NCBI GenBank assembly: GCA_013306675.1
Contig: JABLUY010000215.1
Coordinates: forward strand, 1-64,000
Source of the DNA: Thraustochytrium sp. TN22
Lineage: Eukaryota > Sar > Bigyra > Thraustochytrida > Thraustochytriidae
Direction of reading: 5' to 3'
Length of the DNA stretch: 64,000 nt
Position numbers and translations under genes: made by a program. The notes under the pieces were generated by a model. The model saw only the letters and a program-made list of their open reading frames with translations, made no database searches and was not told where the DNA came from. Below, one piece after another: positions 23,284 through 35,379 of this stretch (positions are counted from its first letter, which is position 1; every line of letters starts with the position of its first letter).

Positions 23284-24272
23284 GGAGAGAAGGCACGAAA
23301 GAGCCACTGTCGTTGCGTTGAGTTTGATGCAAATCAAGGAGTTTCAAGATTCAGATTCCAAGCAAAGCCTTGTGTGTGAGGCGAGCAGCGTGCCGCCGCT
23401 TGTCCAGGCGCCTTGACAGCATAAAATTTTGGCAAATCCTTGCGCGTGAGGTGAGCAACGTGCCGCCGTTTGCACAGGCGCCAGGACAGCATAACTTGTT
23501 AATAGTTGGCTGACAGCGTGACACCGGCCACGCGGTGTTGCGTCGCGCGTCACCAAGCGCGGTTTGACTTAGTTGGGGCGAGGACGTGCCGCGCTTGCGA
23601 GCAGGGCGCTGCATGAAAGGAGCTTTTCTTGAACAATGATGCGCCTGGCTGCAGCCGCCGTGATCGTGCTATGGCCAGTCACTGACCCATTCATCGCGAC
23701 GTGGCTGCTCTCGACAGGATGTCATCGCCGTGGCAGCCTCTTATGGCCAGAGGCTCATGATTGTGATGAAACCAGGTAACGTAGCACCCTGGATATCTAA
23801 CGTTTTGTACGCGGCCTTGGCCGTCGGCTGGCCGTCGGCTGGCCAACCGGACGGGCAACTTAAGGACTGTCCTCGCTGGTCTGCATGTTTCTTCGTTCTC
23901 ATCCGGTGCGAGAAAATCCGCGCTCCAGCTCCTGCTCTCGCTCCGTCCGCGCTCTGTGTGACGAATAACGAGCTCTTACTGCAAGCACCCAGCGGGCCTC
24001 ATCTCAATCGTGGGCTGCACGCCCTCGTCATCTCCATTGACCGGCCCAGCCCCATGCGTCCAATCCAGCTACAGGACGTGCTGGACTCCGGGTCTGACTC
24101 GGGGAGTGTCCCGATTGCCACCGTCATCGAAGTGAACCAATTGAACGAAGATTTGTTGAAATGTTGAACGAGACTGTGTCCTTGCCGTGCTCGCGTGGCG
24201 AGGAGAAGAGGGGAGAAGAAGGAAATGGGCGCGGGGCGGAGGCGGGGCCGAATCGCTGCCGGCGCGAGCTTC
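23284..24272. other. Convergent spacer between copy 4 and the inverted member
   Basis: It begins with the usual array 3' flank. The block TTTGGCAAATCCTTGCGCGTGAGGTG-like (23430 onward) repeats the preceding 23340-23410 element, so the 3'-flank block is doubled here. No gene is seen; both neighbouring genes end toward it. Confidence 0.65.
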
Positions 24273-26908
24273 TCACACCTTGGACGAGGTTGCAACGACA
24301 GCAGCGTCGTCGCGACGACGGATGCGCGCTTTAAGCTGGCCCAAATGCACCAGGCCTCTCTGCAAAAGCGAGGCATCTGTGGGACTCTTGTCGCTCGTCG
24401 AGACTTCGCCACCGCTGCTGCTGCCGCCGCCGCTGCTGCCGCCACCGCCGTTGCCATCGCCGCCGTCGACACCACGAAGTCTGCGCCGGCGCCGCCAGAC
24501 CAGAAAGCCCGCCACGCCCAGCACGAGAAGGGTAGAAAGGACAGATCCCGCGATGACTCCGGCGTCCGAGCCGGCATCGCCCGTTGTGAGCCGCGATGCC
24601 GCCACGGTGAAGCTGCTGGACGAGCGCGTCTGGTCCACGTATCCTGCAGGCGTGCCATCGGCGCCGCAGCCAGCCGCCATGGGGGCCAGCACGCTCGCCT
24701 CCAGGTCCAGCACGACGCTGTCGTCTGAAATCCACTTGCTCGCGGCGACGCAAGTCGAGATGGTCGCGTCGAGGTCGCCACTTGCGATTTCAAAGACGTA
24801 CAGACCTGGATGGCTCGCGTCCTGGAGCAGTACGGTCTCATTGCAGCTCTCGCCAATGACGAGCTGCACGCTGGGCGGGTAGGTGCAGGCGCCTGCCGCA
24901 AAGGTGTGGCGTCGCAGCGCAAAGGAGATGCTGGACCTGTCGTCGGCGAGCGAGGGCGCCGCGTCAACGTAAAAGTTGAAGCCCGCCACGATGTCCTCGA
25001 CGGTAAGGATCTCCTCGGCGCTTTGCACGAGGGTCACGGTCCGGTTTGCCAAGGACTCGGTCACAGCTCTCGCACCGGCGGCAGAGGCGGAGTCGAAGAA
25101 ATCCTCGGCGAAGAAGAGGCCGATTGCCGGGTCCCGCACGGCCTCTAAGTCAGCTTCGTCAGCGAAGACGCCGTCCCAGCGCGCGACACATGCGCGGGGA
25201 TTGGATTCATGCTGGGCCAGGCTCACCACGTGCTGAGGCTCGTAGAATGGCACGACGGCATCCGAGGAGGGCTGCACGAGGACTGCCACAGAGTTGGAGC
25301 AAGAGGCAGCCTCTGCATCAACGGCGATTTCGATGTTGGTGAGTGAAGTCCCGTTCGGAAATTCAATGTAGGCAAAGGTGAAGTTCCCAGTCGATGGAAA
25401 GCTACTGTCCTGCACCTCTGTCATGGCGAGAGGCGAAAGCTCCGCGGGGTCGCTGAAGCTCAGCTTCTCCGTCGAACAGCCCTCCCAGCTACCGCAGAAC
25501 AGCCTGATTAAAATATCGGAGAAGGCGCAGGAAGGCCCGAAGGCCAGTTCAGAAATGTAGAACTTGGCCTTTTGGTACGTCTCGGTGCTGTCGCAGAGCC
25601 AATTGTCCTTCAGATTGATGTTCAGAAAGTTTGAGCCATTATAACCCTGAGTTGCATGCTCAATCTTCGTGAAGAGATTCTCGTTCAAATATCTGCGTTG
25701 AAAACGTAGTCGTCAGAGATGAACTTCGCACGCGTGCGATATGCAGCTTACAGTGCGGTGAGTGAATAGGGAAGCCTCAGGTTGGAAAAGGACGAAAGCT
25801 TGTTCGACTGAAGATATATACTCCGCATGGCGGGAAGCTCTCCGACGGCCTCCGGGACGAGTCGTAGGCCTAGACCCTGGAGTCTGAGTTTGATGATGCT
25901 CTCAAAATTACGGAGAGTATCAAGCTTGTCCACGGAGAGGCCCGGGTTCTCACTGAGCTCTCTGCAGGTGTGTGATCGCGCATGGAGAAAGTCAGCGAGC
26001 GCAGAGCATCGTCGTCGAAAGGCGCGGCAGCCTGAACGTACAGAGTTGTCAGCTTACTGAGAAGGCTGATGCTGTCGAGTGAAGAGATGTTTGTGTCCTT
26101 TAGAGTCAGCTGCTGAAGATTCGTCATCGTGTTGAGCGCGCTCAGTTCGCCGAGCTTCGAGTTCCCATCGAGGCTTAGGTGAAGTAGGGAATCTAGGGAC
26201 GCCCCAAAGGTTGACAGGCTCGCAAGGTCTGCTTGAGCCAGGTTGGCGGAAGACAGAACAAGTTTGGTCAGCAGGCTCAGCGCGCTCAAGCCGGAGAAGG
26301 CCCCGGGGGAACCTCCACCGCCTAGGTTGTTGAAACTAAGATCGAGTCTTGTGAGCAGGCTCAGGCCCGAGATGCTGCTCGCCAGCCCTGTGCTCGTGAC
26401 GCCCATTGCGGTCCTGTGAACCAAATCACCGTAAAGTGTCAGTGGTGCGCGCCGCTCTCATACGCAATACCAACCTACAGTTCGCTCAGGGTAGTGAGTG
26501 TATAGATCGCCTCTTGCAGTTCGCCGCTTGGGTATTCCACCAAATCGAGCTTTAGCTTTTGGATTGAGGTCAAGCCAGCAATGCTGGGATGCGCCGTGTT
26601 GAATGAGGACGTGCCGATGGAACTGTGTAATGGATGGATTTGACGTTCAAGTGCGTTGTGAGTTTTCTCGCATGGCCTCGCCGGCCCGGATATACTGAGG
26701 CCACCTACAGATAGGTCAGGTCTCCGAGGTTGGTCACGTCAGGGAAGCTCAGCTCCGACGAGCACTCCAGGTCCTTGGTCACGGCCGGAAACGGCGAGGA
26801 GCACCCCACATCATCGCACGTGCACGAACCCTCCACAGTAGCGACCAACACCGACATCACCAACGCCAGCGCCGCCTGCGCTATGCCCACCACCCGCGCT
26901 GGCATCAT
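24273..26908 (-). CDS. LRR transmembrane protein, diverged inverted member
   Basis: Five exons on the minus strand: 26709-26908, 26479-26622, 26042-26413, 25752-25961 and 24273-25692, all phase 2; 781 residues. Signal peptide MMPARVVGIAQAALALVMSV, then CTCDDVGCSSPFP as in the array, LRRs (LLTRLDLSFNNLG, LLHLSLDGNSKLG, MRSIYLQSNKLSSF), Cys cap DNWLCDSTE, the same membrane-proximal module (ILTVEDIVAGFNFYVDAAPS, FALRRHTFAAGACTYPP) and a TM helix (GVIAGSVLSTLLVLGVAGFL). Unlike the array copies, the cytosolic tail is long (about 75 residues): RRRRR, then a Gly/Ser-rich stretch, then DASLLQRGLVHLGQLKARI. It has two introns fewer than the array genes. It is an older paralogue, and the longer tail could contact cytosolic partners (inference). 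Confidence 0.88.
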
Positions 26909-28616
26909 GCTCAGGACTGCACGACTGCCTCGGCCGTGCCGCAGATTCGTCTTTGCCCGCCCTGGCTGTAGCGGCCGGCCCGGGCAGCCGGCCCTCTCAG
27001 GCGGTCGCCTATCAGACAGCTCAGCCTGGCTGTGAGAGGTCCTAGTCTTGGCCTAGGCCTTGACAGCGCACACGCTCCAGACGTGGACGCTGGCACGATG
27101 ATTCGCAGTGAGTGTATCCCGGGCCTCGCTCCGGCAGTGGGCCACAGGGACCAACTTGAACACGGCGGAAAGTACTACTACACTGTCAGGATCGGAGCTA
27201 TCCGCTCCACTGCATTCTTGCTGCCGCGTCCGAGTCTTGCGAGCCACCACCGGCGCCACTTGCGGGCCGGGCCGTCCCTGCCGTGAACCCCCTTTCAGGC
27301 CGAGCCAACCGCCGCGGGCCAGCGGCCCAGCGCGTTTCGGAGCGCCTGCAGGCTGCGGCCCGCACTCGAGCGGTGCGGACCCCCCCGATCTGCGAGCCAG
27401 CCGCGGCGCCGCGGCGCCCGCCGCAAGCGGGAACTACCACTGGTTTGTTGCCTTCAGGCGAGCGCGGCGGCTCGGGACCGTCGCGCCGACTCACAATCCA
27501 GTTAGGTTGCGGAGACCTCATCTGTCGCTGCGGCTGCTACGACTTGCAGTGACAGCAAACAAGACACCGGCCAGCGAAGTAAGGGCGGCGCAACTCCGTA
27601 CAAGCCAAAGAGAATCTCGGCCACATGCGCGGTTCACACGAACGTAAATACTAACAGTAAGCAGGCAAGGTACAGCCGGCCTGCCACCACCAGTGGGCAA
27701 TCCTCGATTGGCTGTTGCGCACTGTTGCATCGTTCTCTCACACCGACCGACGCCAGCGGCCCAGTCTTTGAAGGCACATGATGATGCACATGAAGGTACT
27801 TGGCCGGTCCCTCGCGGTCCCTCCTACCACTGCACGTCACGCCGGTACCCCACCACGGCAGTGACGGCAAGTTCCTCCCCAGCCGGCGGCCAGGGCCGTC
27901 CGAGTCCGACTCGGAGTCCGAGTCCGAGTCCTTCCTTGCGGCTCGCCCTCTGATGACTGTGCGTCTGACTGCGGCCAGGCAGCGGCGGCGCCACACCCTG
28001 GAGTGACAGCTTTGCCGCCGGACGCCCGGGACGCCCCGGACGCCCTTCACGTTTGTGCAGTGGTTCCTGGCAGTCGGCCTGCCACTTGAAGCGGGCCGCC
28101 CAGCCGCGCCGAGCCGCGCCGAGCCGCGCCGAGCCGCGCCGAGCCGCGATCAGCCGCAGCCTGAGAGGGACTCGGACGTCAAGTCGACCAGCCGGGATAC
28201 GAAGCGGGCCGCAACGGTATACATCCCGGAAACCAGCGCGAATCGTAGAAGGAGCCTGCACAGCTGGGCCGGCAGAGTGCACACAGCACTGCCATCCAGC
28301 TAGGCCCTGGCTTCGACAGTGCGAAGATTCGTAGCTGCACGCCTTCAGCCTGCCAGTGAGGGCCCGCCCTTCCGGCGGCTAGTACTCCAAGGATTGCTCC
28401 GAGCCAATCAGTCGGCGCTCGCTGCCGCCCTCAGGCTTTTCGGCTGATAACTTTACATAAGTTAGTTAGTGTCGGACTTTGTCAGAGGCTGAAACTGCAG
28501 GTGGTTCAAGTTGGCTCACCGTCGGCCACTGCGACACTGCTTGATTCACAGTCAGAGTCAGATGAGATGAGCTGACAACTTTGCTTGTCTGTCACGGTGT
28601 GTTTCATGATTTTCCA
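26909..28616. other. Intergenic region, no gene seen
   Basis: 5' flank of the inverted LRR-TM gene and 3' flank of the PqiA-like gene. It holds a GAGTCC repeat (about 27899-27931) and a 10-bp repeat GAGCCGCGCC, four units, at 28102-28148. Open frames on both strands are GC-biased and lack domain motifs. Confidence 0.6.
28102..28148. repeat. 10-bp tandem repeat GAGCCGCGCC
   Basis: Four consecutive GAGCCGCGCC units with a further partial unit (GAGCCGCGAT) at the right edge, lying in the intergenic region. Confidence 0.85.
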
Positions 28617-30563
28617 TCAGAGCAGCATGACGGTGCGTCGGTCAAAACGCTTGCCGGAGATGTCGTCGGCGACGTAAAAGAAGACCGCGCGCGTGAGGAC
28701 GGAGCTGTAGAGCACAAAGGCGAGCAGGTTCCACCAGCCTTCGTTGAGACGCGAGTTGACACCGAAGCACACACATTCCTCGGCAGAGGCCCCGAGAGCG
28801 CACATGAGGTCTCCGACCTCGGGCGGGCAAAAGGAGAGCCCGGCGGCAACCACGTCGAAGAACTTGGATACCTCGAGCGACATGACGAGCAGAGTCGCGC
28901 AGATGACGTTGGTGTTGTTCCACGCGTGGGCGATGCGATAGGCCATGAGCATGCGGTGCTGGACCCACTTGCTCATGGGAACGTACCATAGCGCGAGCGC
29001 GGCGAGGATGCCGAGCGCCGGCGCCAGCACGACCAGCAGCACGTACACGACCAGCAGCAGGGCTTCAGCCAGAAGGCTGGCCTGGCCCGCAGGATCAGCG
29101 TTTAGAAGGCCGCCGAGTAGGAGGGCGAGGGACTGCCGCCGCACCTTCCCGGAGGCCTCGTCCACGCCGAAGAGGTCCGTGCCGATGCCCGTGACGCCCA
29201 TGAACTCCATCTCGTACATGGGCTGCGAGAAGGTGTGCACAAATGCAGCCGGCCACAGCAGCACACCAACGCCCACCAGCGTGCGCATCAGCTTGCTCAC
29301 CCATTCGAGCTCCGCAGAGGGCGGCGCCGGGTCCGACCCGTGCCCGTCCAGCGAGAAGTAGTCGTCCGGAACGGCGATGTCGCCGTCGTCGCCGCCTTGT
29401 GAGCTCGCGTCGAGGAGGCGGCTCGAGTCTGCTGTCGCAGATGCCGCAAACACGGACCCATCGGCGCAGACGTTCGACGCGAAGAGACCGTCATCTCCTC
29501 CCGCAACAAGCTCGCTGTCAAAGGAGGTCGTGGTCGCCAGAGCCTCGTCCTCCAGTGCCTCGTCCATAGGGTAGTCAGGAACCGCGTGCAGCAGCAGATG
29601 GCTGGAGTCCCGCCCACGGCCTGCTCCCGCGGTCGCACTGCGCACCTGCATTGCGTGGTGATTGTGCACCACGATGCGGTCGTGGTGAAAGAGAATGATG
29701 TGGTTGAGGAGGGTGGACAGCGCCGCGCCAACGAGAAAGGAGGTGAAGCCCCACATCGGCACGCACTCAACGAAGCCGACAGCGGCGTCTCGCTCGAGAA
29801 AGGGCATGTACCGCGTCGGCACCGTCACGGTGGTGTTGAGCGAGGCCGTCATGATCATGAACACGTAGATGATGGCCATGGTCCACTTGCCGATGGACTC
29901 CATGAGCCGCAGCAGGTAGCCACGGTGCTCCACGGTGAGCACGTTGGCCGGTGCCACCCATGCGTAGGCGAGCATACCCACGCGCAGCCACGGCAGCACG
30001 CCGGAGCAAAAGCCAATAAATAGAAAGAATACAAAGGCGCCGCCCTCCGCGAGGAGGTCCACACAATAGTCCAGCGTCAGCACCACGACAGGCACCTCGC
30101 GGAGCTCGTTGCCCATGAAGCTCGCGAAGATGGTGACGCGGCCCATCGTGAAGAAATTACCAGAGACGAAGAGCGCAAAGTTCCCTGCCAGTAGCACAGC
30201 GATCCCGATGCCGGTGGCCAGCCCGATTGACGGGTGGCTGATCATCGGCCGATCCTTGCCCAACAGGTAAAGTCGGTCGGACTCCGAAACCACCTCCCGC
30301 GGAGACTGCAGCAGCGAGTTGCGGGATGCCTCGCACTCGCTCACCTGGCGCCGAAAGTCGAGCACGACCTCACGATGGTACTCTTCGGCCAAGTCCTCGC
30401 TACGCCGTCGTTCTTGGCGCGTACCTGGAAGGCCCGGAGCCGGCAGGGACCGGGACGAACCGGACCGGCGATGGTCGCCGCGTCGTGCTGCGACCGCGCC
30501 TGCGTAGGCGCACTGACTCGCCCCTGCCGAGTCGGCCCCTGCCGCCTCGTCTTCGGTGCCGTT

Positions 30564-30596
<33 letters not shown>

Positions 30597-33503
30597 TTCG
30601 CCCTCGCCCCCCCCCTCGCCGGCAGTCGCGCCGCGTCGCGCCGAGGTGCTGCGCGACGCGCTTGAGTGCGCCGCAGTCGAAGACCCGCCTGTGTTGAGAA
30701 AGTCCGTCTCTAACAGCGTGGTTGCAATGCGCTTGCTCTGATTGAGCCGCAAGAGCAGCGAGCGCCGACGCGCCAGCCAGACGGATACGAGGAAGCCCGC
30801 CAGCATGAGCGCCGACGTTACGATGAGCAGAATCTTGATGGGCGGCAGCCACCACGGCTTGACGTACTTGTGCCTGGCGCCGTGCAACAGCTGCGCCGGG
30901 CGCCGCTCGCAAGCGTCTTGAAGCGCTGCGATCAGGTTGTTCACGGCAAAATTGACATTCATCCCGCGCAAGAGCTCCAGCGCGCTCGAATTCGTCAGGA
31001 CGCTGGCCAGCACGGGCGCCGCTTGCGCCACGAATGCGTTCAAACTCGCCTGCGAGGCGTTTTGTGCGGCAAAGGCGAGTACGGAGTCGAGATCTGGCGA
31101 CGAGCACCGCAGGCAGTAGCCCGAGAACGACACGTGCTCGAGGCCCAGGTCCAGGTTATCGAAGCCCAGCGGCGCCGGCGCACTAGCGAACCGCCGAGGC
31201 GCGTCGCGCGCAACAGGGAGCGCCAGTGAGGCGCACGTGCTGAGGAGTTCTCGCAAGCGCAGCGCGTAGAGTGTGGGCTGCGCGATGAGGGCACGCACGG
31301 CGGCCAGGATTCGGGGCAGGTCCAGCCCGAGCGCGACGGCGATGCTGTCATCGATGTCACCGCCGCTTGCGGAGATGCCTGTCACAAGCCACGAAACGTT
31401 CGCTTCAACTTTGAGCTGGCCCAGACCGCCACCGAGACACACGTCGGCTGAGCCGAGGGCGTGCAGCGCAAGCTCCTGAATGCTAGCGAGACCCCGCACA
31501 CGCGCCCCGCGCAGCTCGAGCTGCGCCGTGGACTGCTCGGACAGCGCGGGGAAGAACTGCCGCAGACGAATGGGCCCGAGCGTCACCGAGGCGTCGCTCA
31601 AGTCCAACGTGTCGGCCTCGGGTTGCCACCGCTCCTCGAAGACATACCCGAGCGCCCAGTTCACGATGCTCCCGGCGTTGAGCGCGCCTTGGACACCCAA
31701 AAAGGTCTCCAAAACCCAGCTGCCCCCCTGCAGCAGCAAGCTCTCGTTCCAGGCTACCGTGTCAGAGTGGCCTGCTGGCGGGGGCGGCCACGGCCGGCCC
31801 GGACAGCGCTGCGCGCGAAGGAGGGGCTCCAGCGCCGCGGCGCTAAGCGCCTGGCCCACTGCAGTGCCCTGTGACTGAAGCAGCGACCAAAGGGGCGAGA
31901 GGATGACGCGCTGCGTGACCTGCAGCGCGGCGTCCGCGACACGGAAGGCGTCGTCGGCGCCCTCGATGCGTACGCGCGGCAGGCGGAAGCGAGGTCCAAC
32001 CCCGAGCTCCGACACGGTGCAATTTGCAAGGACGCTCGCCGCGCAGGCGGATGGCGCCTCAAATAGCCCGCCCAGCGTCGTGTTGAGTAGCGCCATGGCG
32101 TCGACGGCCAATAGGACCGTGGCGGTAAGGTCAATGGCGTCCGCGTCCAGCTGCGCAGAGAATCCCTCCTCCAGCTGCACACGTTCCGTGGACCCAGAGT
32201 AGCTCTCCCGCACCATGAAGGTCGCGTTGACGCGCAGGGGCTGCGCCAGCGCCAGTCGGTTGCGCAGCGAGTAGGCGCCCGCAGGCTCCACGAGAGCAAG
32301 CTCCTGAATCGAGTCCAGCCCCTGCACCCAAAGGTCCTTGAGGAAGAGCTCGAGGCGCACATCAAAGACCTCTGCGCGGGCCAAGGCCACGCTGGCGTTG
32401 CGAAGCGCGACCCAGCGCGCTCCTGCCGTGCCCTGCAAGAGCGCCTCGCGCAACGCCGCATTCACAAGGAGCTCTCCTTGCCTCGTGTGACCTGCTAGAA
32501 CCTCGCGCGTGAATGCAGCCGCAAAGGCGGTCGCGGACGAGTTGGTGCGGACCGCGTGGTCCCGCGGGCCATACTCTTGATAGCGGGGCTGCACGGCGTC
32601 CTCTAGCTTGGCGATGGACGCGGGGCGCTGCGGCAGCTCCTGACGCACGAACCAGTCCGTGTTGAGGCGCAGGACGTTCGTCCAGAAGCTCACAGTTAGC
32701 GTCGAGGACCGCAGCGCGAGGCAGTACATGGGGTCCACCACGAGCGGGCCGAACCACGGCGCCAGCGCATTGAGGACCATCTGGTCAAGCGCCGTTAGCA
32801 CGTGCAGATCGTCATTGATCAGCCGAAACGACTCCGCCGTGTAATGCACGCGCGCGCTGCACCTCGACATGGAGATGCTCGACGGCAGCCGCTGGCCACG
32901 GTCCTCCGGGTGGCGTCGCGCATCGCGCCACGAAAACCGCCACTGCGCCGACAGCGCGCTCGACGGCGTGAAGATCTCGATGCCCAGCCGGTGACGGCGC
33001 TCCGAGCCCCACGACGCCGGCGGCTCGATCCACAGGTCGCCACTGCACGTGTGTGCGAGGTCCTGCACGTCAAAGCTCACCGTGTACGGCTTGCGCGCCT
33101 CGTCCATCACTGACATGCTCATGGGCCCCACATGAATCTTGGAACACCGCAGCGCCACCGTGCAGTTCACGCGGGTGCCGGGCAGCACAGGCAGCGAGAA
33201 GCTCAGCTCGGGCAGGCCCAGGCTCGCGTCCTCCAGCAGCCAATTCAAGAGCGTCGACCCGTGCTCCTCCGGCGTCTCGGCCGCGGGTTCCGCGCCCTCC
33301 AGCGGCTGCTCCTCGCGCGCGCCAGACCACGAGTTTCGCGCCAGCGCCGACCCGAGCGCAGACTCCGACGCGAGCCCCAGCTCCTCCCGCGTCCGCTCCT
33401 CTTCCAGGCCCGCCGTCGCCGTCGCCGTCGCCGTTGCCGTCGCCGTCGCCGTTGCCGTCGCGAGCAGCGCGGCGAGCGCCGCCGCGAAGCGCCTGCTCCG
33501 CAT
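28617..33503 (-). CDS. Giant membrane protein: large lumenal domain plus PqiA-like multi-TM domain
   Basis: A single exon of 1628 residues from the ATG giving MRSRRFAAALAALLATATAT, a signal peptide followed by a Thr-Ala repeat. The N-terminal ~880 residues are lumenal or extracellular, with several N-glycosylation sequons. They include two related segments (VQGLDSIQELAL, 32300-32335, and VRGLASIQELAL, 31465-31500) and stretches reminiscent of TULIP lipid-binding domains (MVLNALAPWFGPLV). Then come a TM helix (ILLIVTSALMLAGFLVSVWL), an acidic cytosolic segment rich in EDEDED, and about eight TM helices. The block LMESIGKWTMAIIYVFMIM resembles the PqiA motif LGxWSMLDVFxxAL, and PMWGF follows. 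Bacterial PqiA works with PqiB and PqiC in intermembrane lipid traffic; a lipid-transport role here is inference. It is divergent from the TPR gene. Confidence 0.6.
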
Positions 33504-33987
33504 GGTCGTCCCGGCACCTGCCGGCACCTGCCGGAGCGCGCGCGCGACGCGGCGGCCTCGCCTCTGCCCGCCTCGCCTCGCTGCGCGGCCGCCGCCGCCG
33601 CGCGCCACGCCGCGCCGCGCCGCGCCGCGCCGTGCAGTTGGCCGTCTGCCTGCCTTCGTGCGAGCGAGAGAGAGAGAATGAGAATGCGGCGGTCGTCGCC
33701 GCCGAGGCGCAGGCGCGCGGGTCATGCAAGCCCTCCGCGCAGACCGCCAACTCCGACGGCGACGGCGCGCCTGCGAGTCGAGTCGAGCCGAGCCGAGTCC
33801 AGTCGCGTCGTCCCGGGCGAGCGCAGCGCAGCGCCGAGCGGCAGGCAGGCAGGCCAGCGAGCTCGCACGCGCGCCACTCTCTGCGCACGCGCTGCGCGCC
33901 GTCGCCCGCGGCGGTGGAGGTGGAGGTGGAGGTGGAGGTCGCCGCCGTGCAGAGCGAAGAGACTAGGCCAGGCAGGCCGGAGGAGAT
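33504..33987. promoter_or_regulatory. Divergent intergenic region with CCGCG and GGTGGA repeats
   Basis: 484 bp between two head-to-head start codons, so both promoters must lie here or extend into the leaders. It contains a CCGCG pentamer run (33607-33633), a GA run (33665-33677) and a hexamer run GGTGGA (33912-33939). No TATA-like element is evident. Confidence 0.55.
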
Positions 33988-35379
33988 ATGCTGATGCGGC
34001 TCGCGGTGAGGTCGCTGCGGCGACCCCTGCAGCTTCGGATGCGGCCAGGGCCGGCCGTGGTGGCGCTGCGCGGGCTGGCGTCCGGCGGAGCGACCTCGCG
34101 CGAAGCCGTGCTGCAGCGGCTGGAGGCGCGCCTGGGCGAGGCGGCGCGCCTGGAGCAGGCTGGCCAGCTTGAGGAAGCTGAGGAGAGCCTGCGGCGCAGC
34201 CTGCACGAGGAGCAGGGTCTGCAGGGCTTCGCGGAGCTGGCCGCCTTCCACAACCGGTGGGGCCGCATCCGACTTCAGCGCGGCGAGGCCGCTGCCGCCA
34301 TGGGCAGCTTCGACGCGGCGCGAGAGGTGTGCGAGGCGCACGGCGCGGCCTCCGAGGACAACCCGCTGTGGGCGGAGACCCTCAAGGGCATCGGCGTGGG
34401 CTTCTTCGCGCTAGGCGACCACTCGCGCGCCGAGGCGGTCTTGCGCAAGGCAATCCAGTGCCTGCAGCAATGCTACGGTGCGAACGGCCAGCCCGTTTTC
34501 GACGCTCGACTCGCGCTCGCACAAGTGCACCAGAGCAAGGGCGACCTGGACGCGCTCCTGGACTCGCTGCACGAGCTGCTGGACCAGGTCCACGCGATGC
34601 AGCGCGAGGGCGCCGCGCCGGAGGCGCTCGTTCACGAGGAAGCCTCGCTGCACGCGTCCATCGGGCGCGCGCTGCACGAGAAGGGGCTCTTCGAAAGCTC
34701 CATCGTCATGCTGCGCGTGGCCGCGGACCGTCTCGAGCAGCTGGAGAAGATTGGTGCGCTGCTGCCCACCTCGCAGGCGGAGCTGGCGCGCACCTACGAG
34801 GCACTGGGCTACGCGCTGGAGAGTGACGGTCAGGACGAGGCTGCGTACGCGACGCTTCGGGCCGCCCTGCGGCGCTTTCGCGGCTGTCTGAGCCAGGAAG
34901 ACTTTCTGCGCTCGGGCAGCGTCGCAAACATCCTGCGGTACCTGGGCAACGAGGCACTGCACACGGGAGAGACGCAGCGCGCGCTGGTACTCCTCACCGA
35001 GGCGCACAAGGTAATGGAGAAGGTCCCGCAACCTGACGAGGCGCGCTACGGTCTCCTCTTGAACGACCTGGGCAACGCGCTCATTGCGGACAACCAGGTG
35101 GACGCGGCGCTGGAAATGTACCTGTCTGCGCTGACCAAGCTGCACGCGCCACGGCACCTGGCGCTGAGTCTCACGAACGCCGCGCAAGCCTACGTAACGC
35201 AGGGCCGCGGGGACCAGGCGTATGATGCGTTGTCTTCTGTGCTGGAGCTGGCGAGCGAGTCACCGCTCCCGGAAGCGGACCTGCGCAGCATTGGGGCGTG
35301 CCTTGCCTTGGCTCGCGACCTTCTCTCGGAGAGCCAGGCGCAAGAGCTGGCGCACTTGCTGCAGCGACTGCTGAATTGA
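33988..35379 (+). CDS. TPR-repeat protein with mitochondrial presequence
   Basis: 463 residues, no intron. The N terminus MLMRLAVRSLRRPLQLRMRP is Arg-rich and free of acidic residues, followed by ALRGLASGG, a typical matrix-targeting presequence with a likely cleavage site near ALRGLAS. The rest is helical with tetratricopeptide-like repeats: LEQAGQLEEAEESLRRSL, WGRIRLQRGEAAAAMGSFDA, GVGFFALGDHSRAEAVLRKA, LGNALIADNQVDAALEMYL and AYVTQGRGDQAYDALSSVL. TPR proteins in mitochondria usually act as assembly or scaffold factors; I cannot assign a specific orthologue. The three Met codons at positions 1, 3 and 18 leave the exact start slightly uncertain. Confidence 0.85.
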   Translation: MLMRLAVRSLRRPLQLRMRPGPAVVALRGLASGGATSREAVLQRLEARLGEAARLEQAGQLEEAEESLRRSLHEEQGLQGFAELAAFHNRWGRIRLQRGEAAAAMGSFDAAREVCEAHGAASEDNPLWAETLKGIGVGFFALGDHSRAEAVLRKAIQCLQQCYGANGQPVFDARLALAQVHQSKGDLDALLDSLHELLDQVHAMQREGAAPEALVHEEASLHASIGRALHEKGLFESSIVMLRVAADRLEQLEKIGALLPTSQAELARTYEALGYALESDGQDEAAYATLRAALRRFRGCLSQEDFLRSGSVANILRYLGNEALHTGETQRALVLLTEAHKVMEKVPQPDEARYGLLLNDLGNALIADNQVDAALEMYLSALTKLHAPRHLALSLTNAAQAYVTQGRGDQAYDALSSVLELASESPLPEADLRSIGACLALARDLLSESQAQELAHLLQRLLN

